DNA from: Bacillota bacterium
Lineage (GTDB): Bacteria > Bacillota > UBA5301 > Bu52
Assembly (NCBI GenBank): GCA_014896355.1
Contig: JADBKO010000001.1
Span: 1 to 64,000 of the forward strand
Reading direction: 5' to 3'
Length of the DNA: 64,000 nt
Position 1 is the first letter of the stretch. Each line of letters begins with the position of its first letter. This document shows, one piece after another, positions 36,107 through 45,810 of the stretch. The notes under the pieces were generated by a model. The model ran no database searches, was not told the origin of the DNA, and worked only from the letters and a program-made list of their open reading frames with translations. Both the position numbers and the translations under genes were made by a program.

Positions 36107-36283
36107 ATGGCGGAAGTCCACGTCAGTAAAGACGAACCGTTTGACCAGGCATTGCGGCGTTTTAAGCGGCAGTGCCAGCGCTCGGGTGTGTTGGCTGAAG
36201 TGCGGCGGCGCGAGCACTATGAAAGCCCCAGCGTGCGCCGGAAGAAAAAGTCCCAGGCGGCGCGCAGGCGTCGGGAGCGTTGA
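36107..36283 (+). CDS. rpsU: 30S ribosomal protein S21 (bS21)
   Basis: A 58-residue, strongly basic protein. [20 protein letters not shown] and [19 protein letters not shown] are diagnostic. GGAGGG at 36094-36099 lies 7 bases before ATG 36107. In Bacillus rpsU is followed by yqeY; here the next gene is nfeD, and yqeY is absent. Confidence 0.96.
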   Translation: MAEVHVSKDEPFDQALRRFKRQCQRSGVLAEVRRREHYESPSVRRKKKSQAARRRRER

Positions 36284-36343
36284 GCCGCTTCAGAAGCCGC
36301 GTTTCACGACCTTTCAGCCATGCCTCCCTGTGAAGGACCGGTA

Positions 36344-36379
36344 GGCCCGGCTGGCGACAGACACACCGCCGGGCCTTTT
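36344..36379 (+). terminator. Terminator after rpsU
   Basis: GGCCCGGC (36344-36351) pairs perfectly with GCCGGGCC (36368-36375) across a 16-base loop and runs into TTTTC. It separates the heat-shock/rpsU unit from nfeD. Confidence 0.7.
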
Positions 36380-36412
36380 CATATTCTGCGCTGCCGGATG
36401 GAGGGAAGCTCC

Positions 36413-37861
36413 GTGTGGTGCCGGAGAATGCCGATCTGCAGGACTTGCAGGGGCTTCGGGTTCGCGGCTCTCCTGGCTCTCTTTTTGCTGCTTCTCCTGG
36501 CTCTCGTTTTGTTGCTTGTGCTGGCGCCGGTGGGAGTGGCGTTCCCGGGGGCGCCGGCGTCGGCCATGGCCCGGAGCGGGGCAGCTCCGGCATCGGCTGG
36601 GACCTTTGCCGCCGCACCGGCACCGTCGGGCCTTTCCCAGCTGGGCAGCCGGCCGGTGTACGTCATCCGGGTGGAGGGAACCATTGATCCGGGATTGGCA
36701 GCCTACATCCGCCGCAGCCTGGAGGAAGCCCGGCAACGCCGGGCCGCGGGGGCGGTTTTGCTCATCGGCACTCTGGGCGGACGGGTGGATGCGGCGCTGG
36801 ACATCCGCGACACGTTGTTGCGGACTCCGTTGACCACTCTGGCGTATGTGGAAAGCCGCGCCTGGTCTGCCGGGGCGCTGATCGCCATGGCTTGTGAGAA
36901 GCTGGTCATGGCTCCGGGCAGCAGCATCGGCGCCGCGGAGACCCGGCCTGCAGAGGAGAAATACATCTCCGCGTTCCGGGGGGAGTTTTCCGCCACGGCA
37001 GAGCGCCGCGGACGCCGAGCGGACGTGGCCGCCGCCATGGTGGATGTCAGCGTGGCCATTCCAGGCCTGGACGGGCCTGATCAGTTGCTGACTCTGACGG
37101 CCACCCAGGCCCGGAAGTGGGGCATCGCCGATGGCGTGGCACCCAACCTCTATGCGGCGTTGGAGCCTTACGGACTGGCCGGGCAGCCGCAAGTGGTTCG
37201 CGAAATGAACACCGTAGAGCGCCTGACGCGTTGGCTGACGGATCCCGGCGTGGCCACACTGCTTTTGACCATTGGTTTCGTGGGCCTGGCCGTGGAGCTC
37301 ATCGTCATGGGCTGGGGCTGGCCGGGAATGATCGGCGTCACGGCACTGATCCTGTTTTTCCTGGGGAGTTATATGGCGGGCTTCGCCGGCTGGGAGTCCA
37401 TCGCGCTGTTTGTGGCAGGGCTCATCCTGCTCGCCATTGAGGTATTCGCCATCCCCGGATTCGGGGTGACGGGGGTACTGGGGCTGGCGGCCATGTTTAC
37501 CGGCATTTTCCTGGCCTTCGCCTCTGCCCGGCAGGCGGCTGTGGCCATCGCCACCGCCATCGGCACCACCCTGGTGGCGGGATACCTCATGTTCCGTTAT
37601 TTCGGGCGCATCAAGGCCCTTCAGCGCCTGGTCCTCTCGACGCGCCAGGAGCATGCGGCCGGATACTCTGCGTTGCCGGACCTGGCCTCTTTGGAAGGGC
37701 AGGAAGGCGTGGCTTTGACCATTCTGCGTCCTGCAGGCACGGCGGAAATTGCCGGCAGGAGGGTGGATGTGCTCACCGAGGGCGATTTCGCCCAGGCGGG
37801 TGACAGGATCCGGGTGATCCGGGTGGAAGGCAACCGGGTGGTGGTCCGCAAGGTTTCCTAG
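36413..37861 (+). CDS. nfeD: Long-form NfeD membrane serine protease homologue
   Basis: A 482-residue membrane protein of the NfeD1b type. A hydrophobic signal/anchor lies at about 14-40. A ClpP-class domain (about 80-250; [31 protein letters not shown]) includes the probable nucleophile serine in [11 protein letters not shown]. Four to five membrane helices (about 275-395) and a C-terminal OB-fold ([19 protein letters not shown] ... [12 protein letters not shown]) follow. Such proteins pair with flotillins, and floA is 62 bases downstream. GTG 36413 has GGAGGG 7 bases upstream; ATG 36398 and 36428 are alternatives. Confidence 0.92.
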   Translation: MWCRRMPICRTCRGFGFAALLALFLLLLLALVLLLVLAPVGVAFPGAPASAMARSGAAPASAGTFAAAPAPSGLSQLGSRPVYVIRVEGTIDPGLAAYIRRSLEEARQRRAAGAVLLIGTLGGRVDAALDIRDTLLRTPLTTLAYVESRAWSAGALIAMACEKLVMAPGSSIGAAETRPAEEKYISAFRGEFSATAERRGRRADVAAAMVDVSVAIPGLDGPDQLLTLTATQARKWGIADGVAPNLYAALEPYGLAGQPQVVREMNTVERLTRWLTDPGVATLLLTIGFVGLAVELIVMGWGWPGMIGVTALILFFLGSYMAGFAGWESIALFVAGLILLAIEVFAIPGFGVTGVLGLAAMFTGIFLAFASARQAAVAIATAIGTTLVAGYLMFRYFGRIKALQRLVLSTRQEHAAGYSALPDLASLEGQEGVALTILRPAGTAEIAGRRVDVLTEGDFAQAGDRIRVIRVEGNRVVVRKVS

Positions 37862-37923
37862 GCTCTCGCGGGCCAGGCTGCCGCAGCTCCGTTGCACCTG
37901 CGCAAAGGCAAGGAGGGACTGTT

Positions 37924-38991
37924 ATGTGGGGAATTGAGCTCTTCGCCTTTTTTATTCCTTTGGTCCTCATTCTTGTGGTCCTGTTGGTCATCCTGAATTT
38001 CATCCCGCTGGGGCTATGGATTTCGGCGCTGGCTGCCGGGGTCCATGTGGGGATCATCACCCTGATCGGCATGCGCCTGCGCCGGGTGCCGCCGGCGCGG
38101 ATCATCCTGCCCCTCATCAAAGCGGTGAAAGCCGGGCTGGAAGTGGGCGTGGACAAACTGGAGGCCCATTACCTGGCCGGGGGCAACGTGGACCGGGTGG
38201 TGGATGCCCTCATCGCCGCCCACCGGGCGGAGATCAAGCTGACGTTTGAGCGGGCGGCGGCCATTGACCTGGCAGGGCGCAACGTGCTGGAAGCGGTCCA
38301 GATGAGCGTGAACCCGAAAGTCATCGAGACCCCTCTGGTTTCCGCCGTGGCCAAGAATGGCATCGAACTGCGGGTCAAGGCCAGGGTCACCGTGCGGGCC
38401 AACATCGACCGCCTGGTGGGCGGCGCCGGTGAAGCCACGGTCATCGCCCGTATCGGCGAGGGCATCGTAACCACCGTGGGCTCCGCCGTGGACCACAAAG
38501 AAGTCTTGGAGAACCCGGACCGCATCTCCCGGACCGTGCTGAGCAAGGGGCTGGATGCGGGCACGGCGTTCGAGATCCTTTCCATCGATATCGCCGATGT
38601 GGATGTGGGCCGCAACATCGGCGCCCGCCTGCAGATGGACCAGGCGGAGGCGGACAAAAACATCGCCCAGGCCAAGGCGGCGGAACGGCGTTTCGCTGCC
38701 GAGGCGCGGGAGCAGGAAATGAAGGCCATGACCCAGGAGATGCGGGCCCGGGTGGTGGAGGCCGAGGCCGAAGTGCCGAAGGCTCTGGCCTACGCGTTGC
38801 GTGAAGGCAAGTTGGGCGTGATGGATTATTACCAGCTGCGGAACATCCTGGCGGATACGCAGATGCGGGAATCCATGGCGCGGCTGGCCCCGCCGGAAGA
38901 ACCGATGCCGCCGGCCCAGGGAGAAAACCCGCCGGAGGGGCCTGAACGCGGTGGCACGGGACCGGCCGGCCCTGGCGGCGGCATTCGCTAG
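37924..38991 (+). CDS. floA: Flotillin-like protein FloA
   Basis: A 355-residue membrane scaffold that organises functional membrane microdomains. A hairpin-like hydrophobic N-terminus (about 5-28 and 33-50) anchors it; the SPFH/PHB-like region ([32 protein letters not shown]-type sequence) and the alanine/glutamate-rich coiled coil ([21 protein letters not shown]) follow. The last 35 residues are Pro/Gly-rich. AGGAGG at 37911-37916 supports ATG 37924. Works with NfeD in Bacillus. Confidence 0.95.
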   Translation: MWGIELFAFFIPLVLILVVLLVILNFIPLGLWISALAAGVHVGIITLIGMRLRRVPPARIILPLIKAVKAGLEVGVDKLEAHYLAGGNVDRVVDALIAAHRAEIKLTFERAAAIDLAGRNVLEAVQMSVNPKVIETPLVSAVAKNGIELRVKARVTVRANIDRLVGGAGEATVIARIGEGIVTTVGSAVDHKEVLENPDRISRTVLSKGLDAGTAFEILSIDIADVDVGRNIGARLQMDQAEADKNIAQAKAAERRFAAEAREQEMKAMTQEMRARVVEAEAEVPKALAYALREGKLGVMDYYQLRNILADTQMRESMARLAPPEEPMPPAQGENPPEGPERGGTGPAGPGGGIR

Positions 38992-39015
38992 GGAGCCGGC
39001 AAGGGGGCATGCGAC

Positions 39016-39546
39016 ATGGCTTCCCGTCACGAAAAAGGGCCGGACTACGCGCTGGAACTGCGGCGAGCCCTGGCCGGCATCCTGGGAACGCCGGACCCGG
39101 AAGGGGGCGGCAGCTGGCCGCCGCTGAATCTTCCGGACTGGGTCACGGGCCGCAAGCCGGAGAACCGCGATCGGGAGGAGTCCGCCTCCGAGGCTGCCAG
39201 CGCTCCTGAGGACGGTGAAGAATTTCCACAGCCCCCGGAGGAGGCTGGCAGCGAGAGTCCCCGGCCCCCCTCGGAGGCACCGGAGAGCCCCGAGGGGGAG
39301 GGAGCGCCGGCGGAAAGCTCGTCCGGAAAAACATCCGGCGGAGTGGAAGCCCGGCCGGCGACGGGTGCCCCGGGCCTGCCCGCTGCAGCTCCAAACCTGC
39401 AAGCGGCGGAGCGGTTCCAGCTCGCCCGCCCGGGCCTGCCTTTGGAGCCTACGGATGTGCTGCGGGGGCTGGTGTGGTCCGTGATCCTGACGCCGCCTCC
39501 TGGCGTGCAATGGGATCGGTGGCGCTGGCGGAGGTCCAGGCCCTGA
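39016..39546 (+). CDS. Unrecognised acidic protein between floA and yqfC
   Basis: A 176-residue protein I cannot assign. The N-terminus (KGPDYALELRRALAGILGTP) could form an amphipathic helix. Residues 45-130 are Pro/Glu/Ser/Gly-rich and probably disordered. The C-terminal part, PTDVLRGLVWSVILTPP, recalls a short hydrophobic motif (roughly WSEILGPP) that I remember from hypothetical proteins of other Clostridia; this is a memory-based comparison, not a search. GGGGG at about 39004-39008 precedes ATG 39016. It occupies the place of yqfB in Bacillus but does not resemble it. Confidence 0.6.
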   Translation: MASRHEKGPDYALELRRALAGILGTPDPEGGGSWPPLNLPDWVTGRKPENRDREESASEAASAPEDGEEFPQPPEEAGSESPRPPSEAPESPEGEGAPAESSSGKTSGGVEARPATGAPGLPAAAPNLQAAERFQLARPGLPLEPTDVLRGLVWSVILTPPPGVQWDRWRWRRSRP

Positions 39547-39644
39547 GGGCCCGCAGTGATGTTCGCCCTCCGGCGTGTGGGGCGCAATGGGAGCAGGCAG
39601 GCTGCCCCGCGGGCGGCGGGGCGGCTTTGGCTGCGCTGTTCTTT

Positions 39645-39686
39645 TGCGTTCCCGTCCTGGCATAGTGCGTTCCCGCCCCGGCATAG
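39645..39686 (+). repeat. Two tandem 21-bp direct repeats upstream of yqfC
   Basis: Units at 39645-39665 and 39666-39686 share TGCGTTCCCG and CGGCATAG-type ends and differ at two positions. They are noncoding and lie in the 183-base gap before yqfC. The repeat places two GCATAG boxes 21 bases apart. Confidence 0.85.
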
Positions 39687-39689
39687 ATT
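39660..39689 (+). promoter_or_regulatory. Sigma-E type promoter for yqfC-yqfD
   Basis: GCATAGT (39660-39666, end of repeat 1), 15-base spacer, CATAGATT (39682-39689, end of repeat 2). It matches KMATATT-N14/15-CATACAnT with one mismatch in each box. Transcription would start near 39697, before GGAGGG at 39718-39723. yqfC and yqfD belong to the sigma-E regulon in Bacillus. Confidence 0.55.
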
Positions 39690-39729
39690 GGGGGGAGAGT
39701 CCAGTCTTGGCCGGGACGGAGGGAGAACC

Positions 39730-40104
39730 TTGGAATGGGCGTTGCCGGCGTCGCGGCACCGCAATGGCCCCGGGCCTGGTCCGGACCGGGAGCCTCCTTC
39801 CGGGCGGGGCACGGAGGATAATCTGCGGGCCTGGGCTGAGAGGGCAGCCGGCTGGCTGGACCTTCCCGGCGAGGCCGTGTTGAGCCTGCCCAAGGTCACC
39901 GTGATCGGGTTCCGGCAGGTTCACGTGGAGAATCACCGGGGAGTGGCCAAGATCGCCCCCGAACAGGTCCAGGTGCGGGTCCCCCAGGGGGTCATCACCA
40001 TCCACGGGCAGAAGCTGGCGATCGGCGCCATCAGCCGCGACTGGGTGGTGGTGGACGGGCTGGTGGAGCATCTGGATTTCGGGCAAGGGGGCGGCCCGAG
40101 GTGA
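39730..40104 (+). CDS. yqfC: Sporulation protein YqfC
   Basis: A 124-residue protein; the conserved part begins near residue 38 (WLDLPGEAVLSLPKVTVIGF) and continues RQVHVENHRGVAKIAPEQV to the end, matching the family of about 90 residues. The first 35 residues are an unconserved Pro/Gly-rich leader. TTG 39730 is chosen because GGAGGG lies 6 bases upstream and the predicted promoter is just before it. The function is unknown beyond expression in sporulation. It overlaps yqfD by 4 bases (GTGA). Confidence 0.85.
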   Translation: MEWALPASRHRNGPGPGPDREPPSGRGTEDNLRAWAERAAGWLDLPGEAVLSLPKVTVIGFRQVHVENHRGVAKIAPEQVQVRVPQGVITIHGQKLAIGAISRDWVVVDGLVEHLDFGQGGGPR

Positions 40105-41501
40105 CCGGCACCGGTCCTGCTGCCCGTCTGTGGTTATTCCTGAATGGCTATGTTATAATCAAAATCAGCGGGGCCCGTCTGGAGCAGTTTGTTAACGCTG
40201 CTGCAGCCAGCGGGGTCTCGCTGTGGCATATCCGTCGCTTGGGCAGCGACGTTTTGGTGGCCAAGACGCCGTGGGTAACGTTTGCCAGGATCCGGCCGTT
40301 GTGCCGCCGTACAGGTTGCCGCGTTCGAATCTGGCGGCGGCGTGGTTTGGTTTTTTGGCTGGCACGGCTCCGGAGCCGCCGTTGGTTTGCGGCGGGCGCC
40401 GCCGTGGCTTTGTTGCTCCTGTGGGCCCTTTCCGGCCGCATCTGGGTCGTGGATGTGGAAGGCAACCGGAAGGTGCCGGGGTTGCTCATCCGCCAGGCCG
40501 CCGCAGAAGCAGGTTTGCATATCGGTGCAGCCCGGGGCGCGCTGGACCCCGCTGAGGTGGCTGCCGCCGTGCAGCGGCAGGTGGACGGCGTGGCCTGGGC
40601 CGGGATCCAGATGCAAGGAGTCCGGGCCGTGATCCAGGTGGTGGAGGCCAGGCAGCCCGACAGAGCTGCCGGGGTGCGTTCCGCCCACCTGGTGGCCGCC
40701 CGCGACGGTTTAGTCACGTCGGTGGTGGCTCTGCGGGGGCTTCCGCTGGTGGTCGAAGGCGAGACGGTAAGGGCAGGCCAGGTCCTGGTCAGCGGCATTG
40801 TGCCGGAATGGTTGGCGGCACTGGCTGGACTGGTGGGCAGCCGGCCGGAAGGGCCGCCTTCCGCGCAGGGCGAGGAGTCGGCAGGACCGGTCCCTCCTCC
40901 TGCTGGCCGGGAAGGTCCAGTGGCGGTCCGTCAGGGTGAGTTATGGTATACGGCGGCACAGGCCCGGGTGGAGGCCCGGGTCTGGGTGACCGGGCGCCAG
41001 CAGGTCCCCCTGGAGGAGGCGGTCCTGCTTCCCACGGGCCGCATCCGCCACAAAGCGGGCTTGCAGATCGGGAACTGGCAGGCAGAGCTGGCATGGCCCT
41101 GGCGGCCCTTCGCCCAGGCGCTGGTCCATCAGGGCAGCCGGGAGATCCGGAAACCCTGGCCCGTCCGGCTCTACTGGGGCCGGGACGAGGAGCAGGAGCG
41201 CCACTGGCGCCGCCTCACTCCGGCAGAAGCCCGGCTACAGGCGTTGCGCCAGGCGCAACAAAGGGCCGGCGCCCAGGTGCCCGCCGGGGCACGCATCCTC
41301 TCCCGGCAACAGGCCGTTCGATACGGGAGAGGCGGGCGGGGAGCGTACGCAGAGGCAGAGGTCACCCTGGAGCTGGAGATGGATATCGCCTCCGTCCAGG
41401 CGGTGCCCGTGGGAGCCCCGGTTCCCACGGCGGTTCTGGAGAAATACGGACCACGGCCCCAGCCGGCGGGGGAACCTGGCCAGGCCCGGACAGGCCGATG
41501 A
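40101..41501 (+). CDS. yqfD: Sporulation protein YqfD
   Basis: A 466-residue membrane protein with the family's N-terminal LNGYVIIKISGARLEQFVNAA, the WHIRRLG segment, one transmembrane helix (about 97-113) after a run of arginines, and a POTRA-like start VVDVEGNRKVPGLLIRQA. The extracytoplasmic region contains an insertion (about 250-275, PEGPPSAQGEESAGPVPPP). GTG 40101 overlaps the yqfC stop, so the pair is translationally coupled. Required for normal sporulation in Bacillus; mechanism unknown. Confidence 0.92.
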   Translation: MTGTGPAARLWLFLNGYVIIKISGARLEQFVNAAAASGVSLWHIRRLGSDVLVAKTPWVTFARIRPLCRRTGCRVRIWRRRGLVFWLARLRSRRWFAAGAAVALLLLWALSGRIWVVDVEGNRKVPGLLIRQAAAEAGLHIGAARGALDPAEVAAAVQRQVDGVAWAGIQMQGVRAVIQVVEARQPDRAAGVRSAHLVAARDGLVTSVVALRGLPLVVEGETVRAGQVLVSGIVPEWLAALAGLVGSRPEGPPSAQGEESAGPVPPPAGREGPVAVRQGELWYTAAQARVEARVWVTGRQQVPLEEAVLLPTGRIRHKAGLQIGNWQAELAWPWRPFAQALVHQGSREIRKPWPVRLYWGRDEEQERHWRRLTPAEARLQALRQAQQRAGAQVPAGARILSRQQAVRYGRGGRGAYAEAEVTLELEMDIASVQAVPVGAPVPTAVLEKYGPRPQPAGEPGQARTGR

Positions 41502-42694
41502 CGGCAATGCCGGGGGCCAACGGCCGGCAAACTGGCGGCCCGGCAGGTGCAGGATGGCCACCGCCTGGGCCTGCAGGGGAGGAATTGCTCATCCGTTCAG
41601 CATTGAGAACCGAAGAGCGCAGTTTTTCTCTTCCCACGGACGTGGATCCGCGGGCCTTTTTCGGCGGGCAAGATGCCAACCTGAAGGCGTTGACGGCACA
41701 TACTGGCGCACGGCTGGTGGCCCGGGGCAGCCTGGTCAAGGTGCAGGGCTCCAGCAGCGAGGTGGAGCGGGTCATGGCGATTCTAGGCAAAATGGTGGAT
41801 CTGGCCCGTTCAGGTACGGAGCCCACGCCGGCAGAGGTTCATGCGCTGTGGGAACAGGCCGGCACAGGTCCGTCCGCCGGCCGCGACGGCAGCGGATCCG
41901 AGGATGCCGGGGTGGCCGAGGCGGTGGCCATGACGGCCCGTGGGCGCCCCATCCGGCCGCGCACGGCGGGGCAGAGACATTACGTGGAATCCATGCAGAC
42001 CCACGATCTCACCTTCGCCATCGGGCCTGCAGGCACAGGGAAAACCTATCTGGCGGTGGCCATGGCTGTGGCAGCCTGGAAACAGCACCAGGTGGCCCGC
42101 ATCATCCTGACCCGGCCTGCAGTCGAGGCCGGCGAGCGGCTGGGTTTCCTGCCGGGCGACCTCCAGGAAAAGGTGAATCCCTATCTGCGCCCCCTGTATG
42201 ATGCGCTATTCGACCTGTTCGGCCAGGAGACGTTCCAGCGCTATATGGAGAAGGGCATCATCGAAGTGGCCCCCCTGGCCTACATGCGGGGGCGCACGCT
42301 GGATGACAGCTTCATCATCCTGGACGAGGCGCAAAACACCACACCGGAGCAGATGAAAATGTTCCTCACCCGCCTGGGGTTCGGTTCCAGGGCGGTGGTC
42401 ACCGGGGACGTGACCCAGGTGGACCTGCCAGAGGGGAAAACCAGCGGTCTGCGGCAAGTCCAGGACGTTCTGCGCGGAGTGCCGGGGATCGCGTTTTGTT
42501 TTCTCACAGAGCACGACGTGGTGCGCCACCCTTTGGTGCAGCGTATTGTCCGGGCGTACGAGGAGTTTGAGAGCCGCGGTTCCGTGAACCAGCCGGGCGC
42601 CGCCTCCCATGAGCGGGACGGCAGCTTCCGGGAAGGGGAGGAGGTCCTGGCTTCGCCCGCAGGTCCACGACCCTGGGCGGGGAACGGGTCATGA
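41498..42694 (+). CDS. phoH: PhoH-family ATPase (PhoH-like, YbeZ type)
   Basis: A 398-residue ATPase associated with YbeY in rRNA maturation and decay. After an unconserved 35-residue leader comes a KH-like N-terminal region ([19 protein letters not shown]), then the P-loop GPAGTGKTY (about 176-184), [17 protein letters not shown] and Walker [13 protein letters not shown] with [24 protein letters not shown] 41498 overlaps the yqfD stop as ATGA; the first 30 residues are Gly/Pro-rich, so a later start cannot be excluded. It overlaps the next gene by 4 bases. Confidence 0.93.
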   Translation: MTAMPGANGRQTGGPAGAGWPPPGPAGEELLIRSALRTEERSFSLPTDVDPRAFFGGQDANLKALTAHTGARLVARGSLVKVQGSSSEVERVMAILGKMVDLARSGTEPTPAEVHALWEQAGTGPSAGRDGSGSEDAGVAEAVAMTARGRPIRPRTAGQRHYVESMQTHDLTFAIGPAGTGKTYLAVAMAVAAWKQHQVARIILTRPAVEAGERLGFLPGDLQEKVNPYLRPLYDALFDLFGQETFQRYMEKGIIEVAPLAYMRGRTLDDSFIILDEAQNTTPEQMKMFLTRLGFGSRAVVTGDVTQVDLPEGKTSGLRQVQDVLRGVPGIAFCFLTEHDVVRHPLVQRIVRAYEEFESRGSVNQPGAASHERDGSFREGEEVLASPAGPRPWAGNGS

Positions 42695-44838
42695 TCGAGA
42701 AAAAAGCGGCCCTTGCGTCCGCTTGGACACGCTGGCTCCAGGCCGGGAAAGCCTGGAGTGGCCGTCCTGCAGCCCGGCAGTTCCTGCTGGCGGCAGCGGT
42801 GGTCGGGATCCTGGTGGCCACCACGGCCGGCAATTTCGTGCCACAGCGGGTGCGCCTGCACGAAGGCGAGGTGGCCAACGCCGACGTGGTTGCACCCCAG
42901 ACTGTGGTGGATCCGGTGCGAACCGAAGCCATGGTGCGGCAGGCGGAAAACCAGGCTGTCAACGCGCTGCAGCAGGATCCGGGCAATTATGTCATCGACC
43001 AGATGGTATCGGTGCAGGCGGGCCAGCAGCTGTCCTCGGCCTTCGTGGCACTGAAGCCTTTGGCGGGGAAACCTCACACGGAGCAGGAACTGGAGGCCGC
43101 CAGCAGGACCGTGGCCGAAAAGAGCGGCCTGGAGCTGGATGCTGCGCTGCTGCAAGCCCTGGCGGAGCTTACGCCCGCACAGTTGGAACAGGCCCAGAAT
43201 CTGGCTGTTTCCCAGGTGCAGGATTTCCTGCTGTCGCAAAGGGTGGAATCAGCCAACCTGGCTCAGGCGGCCCACGTCCTGCAGGGGAAAATGGCGATTC
43301 CGGGCATGCCGGCCCGGCTTTTGCCCTTGGTACAAGCCCTGGTACCCCAAGTCGTGCGGCCCAATTTGACGCTGGACCCGGACAAGGTGCGTTTGGCCCG
43401 CGCCCAGGCCCGGGTCACCACGCCGCCGGCGCGCATCCTGCAGGGGCAGGTCATCATTCGCCGCGGAGAGGTGGTCACCGCGGACCAGGTGCGCCTGTTG
43501 CAGCTTTTAGGGTTGCAGCACCAGCAGACCGATTTCCTGGTGGTGGCGGGAATGATCCTGCTGGTGGCCGGCCTGGTGGCAATCCTGGCCCTGTATATCC
43601 ACCGCTACCTGCCCGAGGTCATGCGCAGCCAAAAGATGCAGGTCCTGGTGGGCCTGCTCCTGGTCCTGGTGGTCCTCATCGGCAAGCTTATCGTCAGTTG
43701 GCCCTGGCGGGACGGGGGTTTGGTCATTCCGGCAGCGTTCGGCTCCATCTTGGTGGCCATTTTGGTGGATGCCCGGCTGGCGGTCCTGGCCAGCCTGATC
43801 ATAAGTATGCTGCTGGGGATGGTGGCCGGCGGGAATTACAGCGTCATGTTTGTCTCCCTGGCCGGCGGCGTGGTAGGCGTCTATAGCGTGTCCCGGGTGG
43901 GACAGCGCAGTGATCTCATGCGGGCAGGGCTGATGATCGGCATTGTGCAGACTGCGGCCATTTTCGGCCTGGGTCTGATCTTCCGGGACAGCCACTATTT
44001 GCAGGTCAGCTATCTGGGGATCCTCAGCGGCCTGGTGTCCTCGGTGTTGGCGATCGGGCTGTTGCCCTATCTGGAGAGCGGGTTTGACATCACTTCGTCC
44101 ATCCGCTTGCTGGAATTGGCCAATCCCAGCCAGCCCCTGCTGCGCCGGCTGCTTCTGGAGGCTCCGGGAACCTACCATCACAGCATCATGGTGGGCAACC
44201 TGGCGGAGGCGGCGGCGGAGGCCGTCCATGCTGATCCTTTGCTGGTCCGGGTAGGGGCGTATTATCACGACATCGGGAAAATGCGCCGGCCCTACTTCTT
44301 CGTGGAAAACCAGATGCGCGGCCAAAACCCGCACGATCGGCTTTCTCCCAGTCTGAGCACGTTGATCATCATCGCCCACGTGAAAGACGGCCTGGAGATG
44401 GCCACGCAGGCGCGGCTGCCAGCGGCGGTGAAGGCATTCATCCCCGAACATCACGGCACAGATCTGGTCCGGTATTTTTATCACCGTGCGGCCGAACACG
44501 ATCCGGGCGTGGCCCAGTACGAGGAATCCTTCCGTTATCCCGGTCCAAAGCCGCAAAGCAAGGCCACAGCCATTCTCATGCTGGCCGACGGTGTGGAGGC
44601 TTCGGTCCGGGCTCTGGACAAACCCACTCCGGGCAAAATCGAGGCCACCGTGCGCAAAATCGTGCGGGACCGCTTGAACGCCGGCCAGCTGGATGAGGCC
44701 GATATCACGTTGCGGGACCTGGAGCTCATCAGCCAGGCCTTTGTGCGGGTGCTCACAGGGGCCTTTCATGCCCGCATCGAGTACCCGGAGGCGTTGGTGC
44801 GGCAGGTGGGCGGGGAGCAAAAGGCTAGCAACGGTTAG
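42691..44838 (+). CDS. pgpH: 7TM-HD family c-di-AMP phosphodiesterase (PgpH/YqfF type)
   Basis: A 715-residue membrane enzyme expected to hydrolyse cyclic di-AMP. One N-terminal helix (about 31-48), an extracellular 7TMR-HDED domain (about 50-265), seven membrane helices (about 275-465) and a cytoplasmic HD domain are visible. The HD metal ligands appear in TYHHSIMVGNLAE (H496/H497) and YYHDIGKMRRP (H526/D527), with PEHHGT further on. Bacillus PgpH has this architecture. The ATG overlaps the phoH stop (ATGA). Confidence 0.93.
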   Translation: MIEKKAALASAWTRWLQAGKAWSGRPAARQFLLAAAVVGILVATTAGNFVPQRVRLHEGEVANADVVAPQTVVDPVRTEAMVRQAENQAVNALQQDPGNYVIDQMVSVQAGQQLSSAFVALKPLAGKPHTEQELEAASRTVAEKSGLELDAALLQALAELTPAQLEQAQNLAVSQVQDFLLSQRVESANLAQAAHVLQGKMAIPGMPARLLPLVQALVPQVVRPNLTLDPDKVRLARAQARVTTPPARILQGQVIIRRGEVVTADQVRLLQLLGLQHQQTDFLVVAGMILLVAGLVAILALYIHRYLPEVMRSQKMQVLVGLLLVLVVLIGKLIVSWPWRDGGLVIPAAFGSILVAILVDARLAVLASLIISMLLGMVAGGNYSVMFVSLAGGVVGVYSVSRVGQRSDLMRAGLMIGIVQTAAIFGLGLIFRDSHYLQVSYLGILSGLVSSVLAIGLLPYLESGFDITSSIRLLELANPSQPLLRRLLLEAPGTYHHSIMVGNLAEAAAEAVHADPLLVRVGAYYHDIGKMRRPYFFVENQMRGQNPHDRLSPSLSTLIIIAHVKDGLEMATQARLPAAVKAFIPEHHGTDLVRYFYHRAAEHDPGVAQYEESFRYPGPKPQSKATAILMLADGVEASVRALDKPTPGKIEATVRKIVRDRLNAGQLDEADITLRDLELISQAFVRVLTGAFHARIEYPEALVRQVGGEQKASNG

Positions 44839-44860
44839 TGGGAAAGGCGGATTACGGCTC

Positions 44861-45439
44861 ATGGGGGATCTGGAGGTCCTGTACGGCCCACCGGAGGCGG
44901 AAGAAGATCAGGACCCGCTGTGGCGGGCGTGGATGGAGGCAGCGGTCCGCTCGGGAGTCCAAACCGTTCTGGAACGTTACGGCAACGGCGCTCAAGCGGC
45001 GGCTGCGCCCGCTTGGCTGCAGGGAGCCTGCCGATTGTTGCAGGGTCCCGGCCTGCTGCAGGTCAGCCTCAGTGTGGCGGGGGAAAAGGAGATGCAGGCC
45101 CTGAACCGCGCCTACCGGGGGGTGGATGCCCCTACGGATGTGTTGTCTTTTCCCATGTTCAGCCGCGCCGAGCTGGAGTCGTGGGCTGCGGCGTTTGCCC
45201 AGCCGGAAGACCACGGCGCGGAAGCCGTGCCCATTTCCCTGGGGGATGTGGTGGTCTGCCAGCCGGTGGCCGTGCGCCAGGCCGAGTCCTACGGCCATTC
45301 CCTGCCCCGAGAGGTGGTTTTTTTGACAGTCCATGGCCTGCTGCACCTGCTGGGGTTTGATCACGAGGATCCTGGCGGCGAGAACGAGATGTTCAGCCTG
45401 CAAGAGGCGGCCTTGGCCAGACTGGGGCTGGGAAGATGA
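44861..45439 (+). CDS. ybeY: Endoribonuclease YbeY
   Basis: A 192-residue metal-dependent RNase for 16S rRNA 3'-end maturation. The zinc motif HGLLHLLGFDH (158-168) is intact, preceded by LNRAYRGVDAPTDVLSFP. The sequence is longer than the usual 150-165 residues because of insertions near 50 and 105. AAAGGCGG at 44844-44851 precedes ATG 44861. It overlaps dgkA (ATGA). The phoH-pgpH-ybeY-dgkA order is standard. Confidence 0.95.
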   Translation: MGDLEVLYGPPEAEEDQDPLWRAWMEAAVRSGVQTVLERYGNGAQAAAAPAWLQGACRLLQGPGLLQVSLSVAGEKEMQALNRAYRGVDAPTDVLSFPMFSRAELESWAAAFAQPEDHGAEAVPISLGDVVVCQPVAVRQAESYGHSLPREVVFLTVHGLLHLLGFDHEDPGGENEMFSLQEAALARLGLGR

Positions 45440-45810
45440 AAAGCCCGAATTTACGGGCCAGTTTCGGCTTCGCCAGGGACGGGCTGCGTTGGGCCTGGGG
45501 GCACGAACGAAACTTCCGCATCCATACCCTGGCAGCCACCTTAAGCATCCTTGCCGGGGGCTATTTCGGCCTTTCGCGTTGGGAATGGCTGGCGCTGGCG
45601 GCAGCCATCACCCAGGTGATGGTTGCGGAACTCTTGAACACCGCCGTGGAGAATGTGGTGGATTTGGCTTCCCCACAGGTTCACCCGCTGGCCCGGGTGG
45701 CCAAAAACGTGGCGGCGGCTGCGGTTTTGCTCAGCGCTTTTTTCGCGGTGGCCGTGGGGTATGTCCTTTTCGCGCCCCGGCTGTGGCTGCTGTGGCAGCC
45801 CGGCCGCTGA
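45436..45810 (+). CDS. dgkA: Diacylglycerol/undecaprenol kinase (DgkA family)
   Basis: A 124-residue integral membrane kinase with three helices (about 32-50, 53-72, 95-118). The family signature ELLNTAVENVVDL and AKNVAAAAVLLSA is present. In Gram-positive bacteria members phosphorylate undecaprenol for cell-wall synthesis. The start overlaps ybeY. Confidence 0.93.
   Translation: MKSPNLRASFGFARDGLRWAWGHERNFRIHTLAATLSILAGGYFGLSRWEWLALAAAITQVMVAELLNTAVENVVDLASPQVHPLARVAKNVAAAAVLLSAFFAVAVGYVLFAPRLWLLWQPGR

Noticed and set aside
40131-40159. TGTTATAAT extended -10 box inside the start of yqfD
   Set aside because: The -35 position reads TGGTTA, matching poorly, and the bases encode the conserved YVIIKI segment of YqfD, which explains the AT-rich patch.
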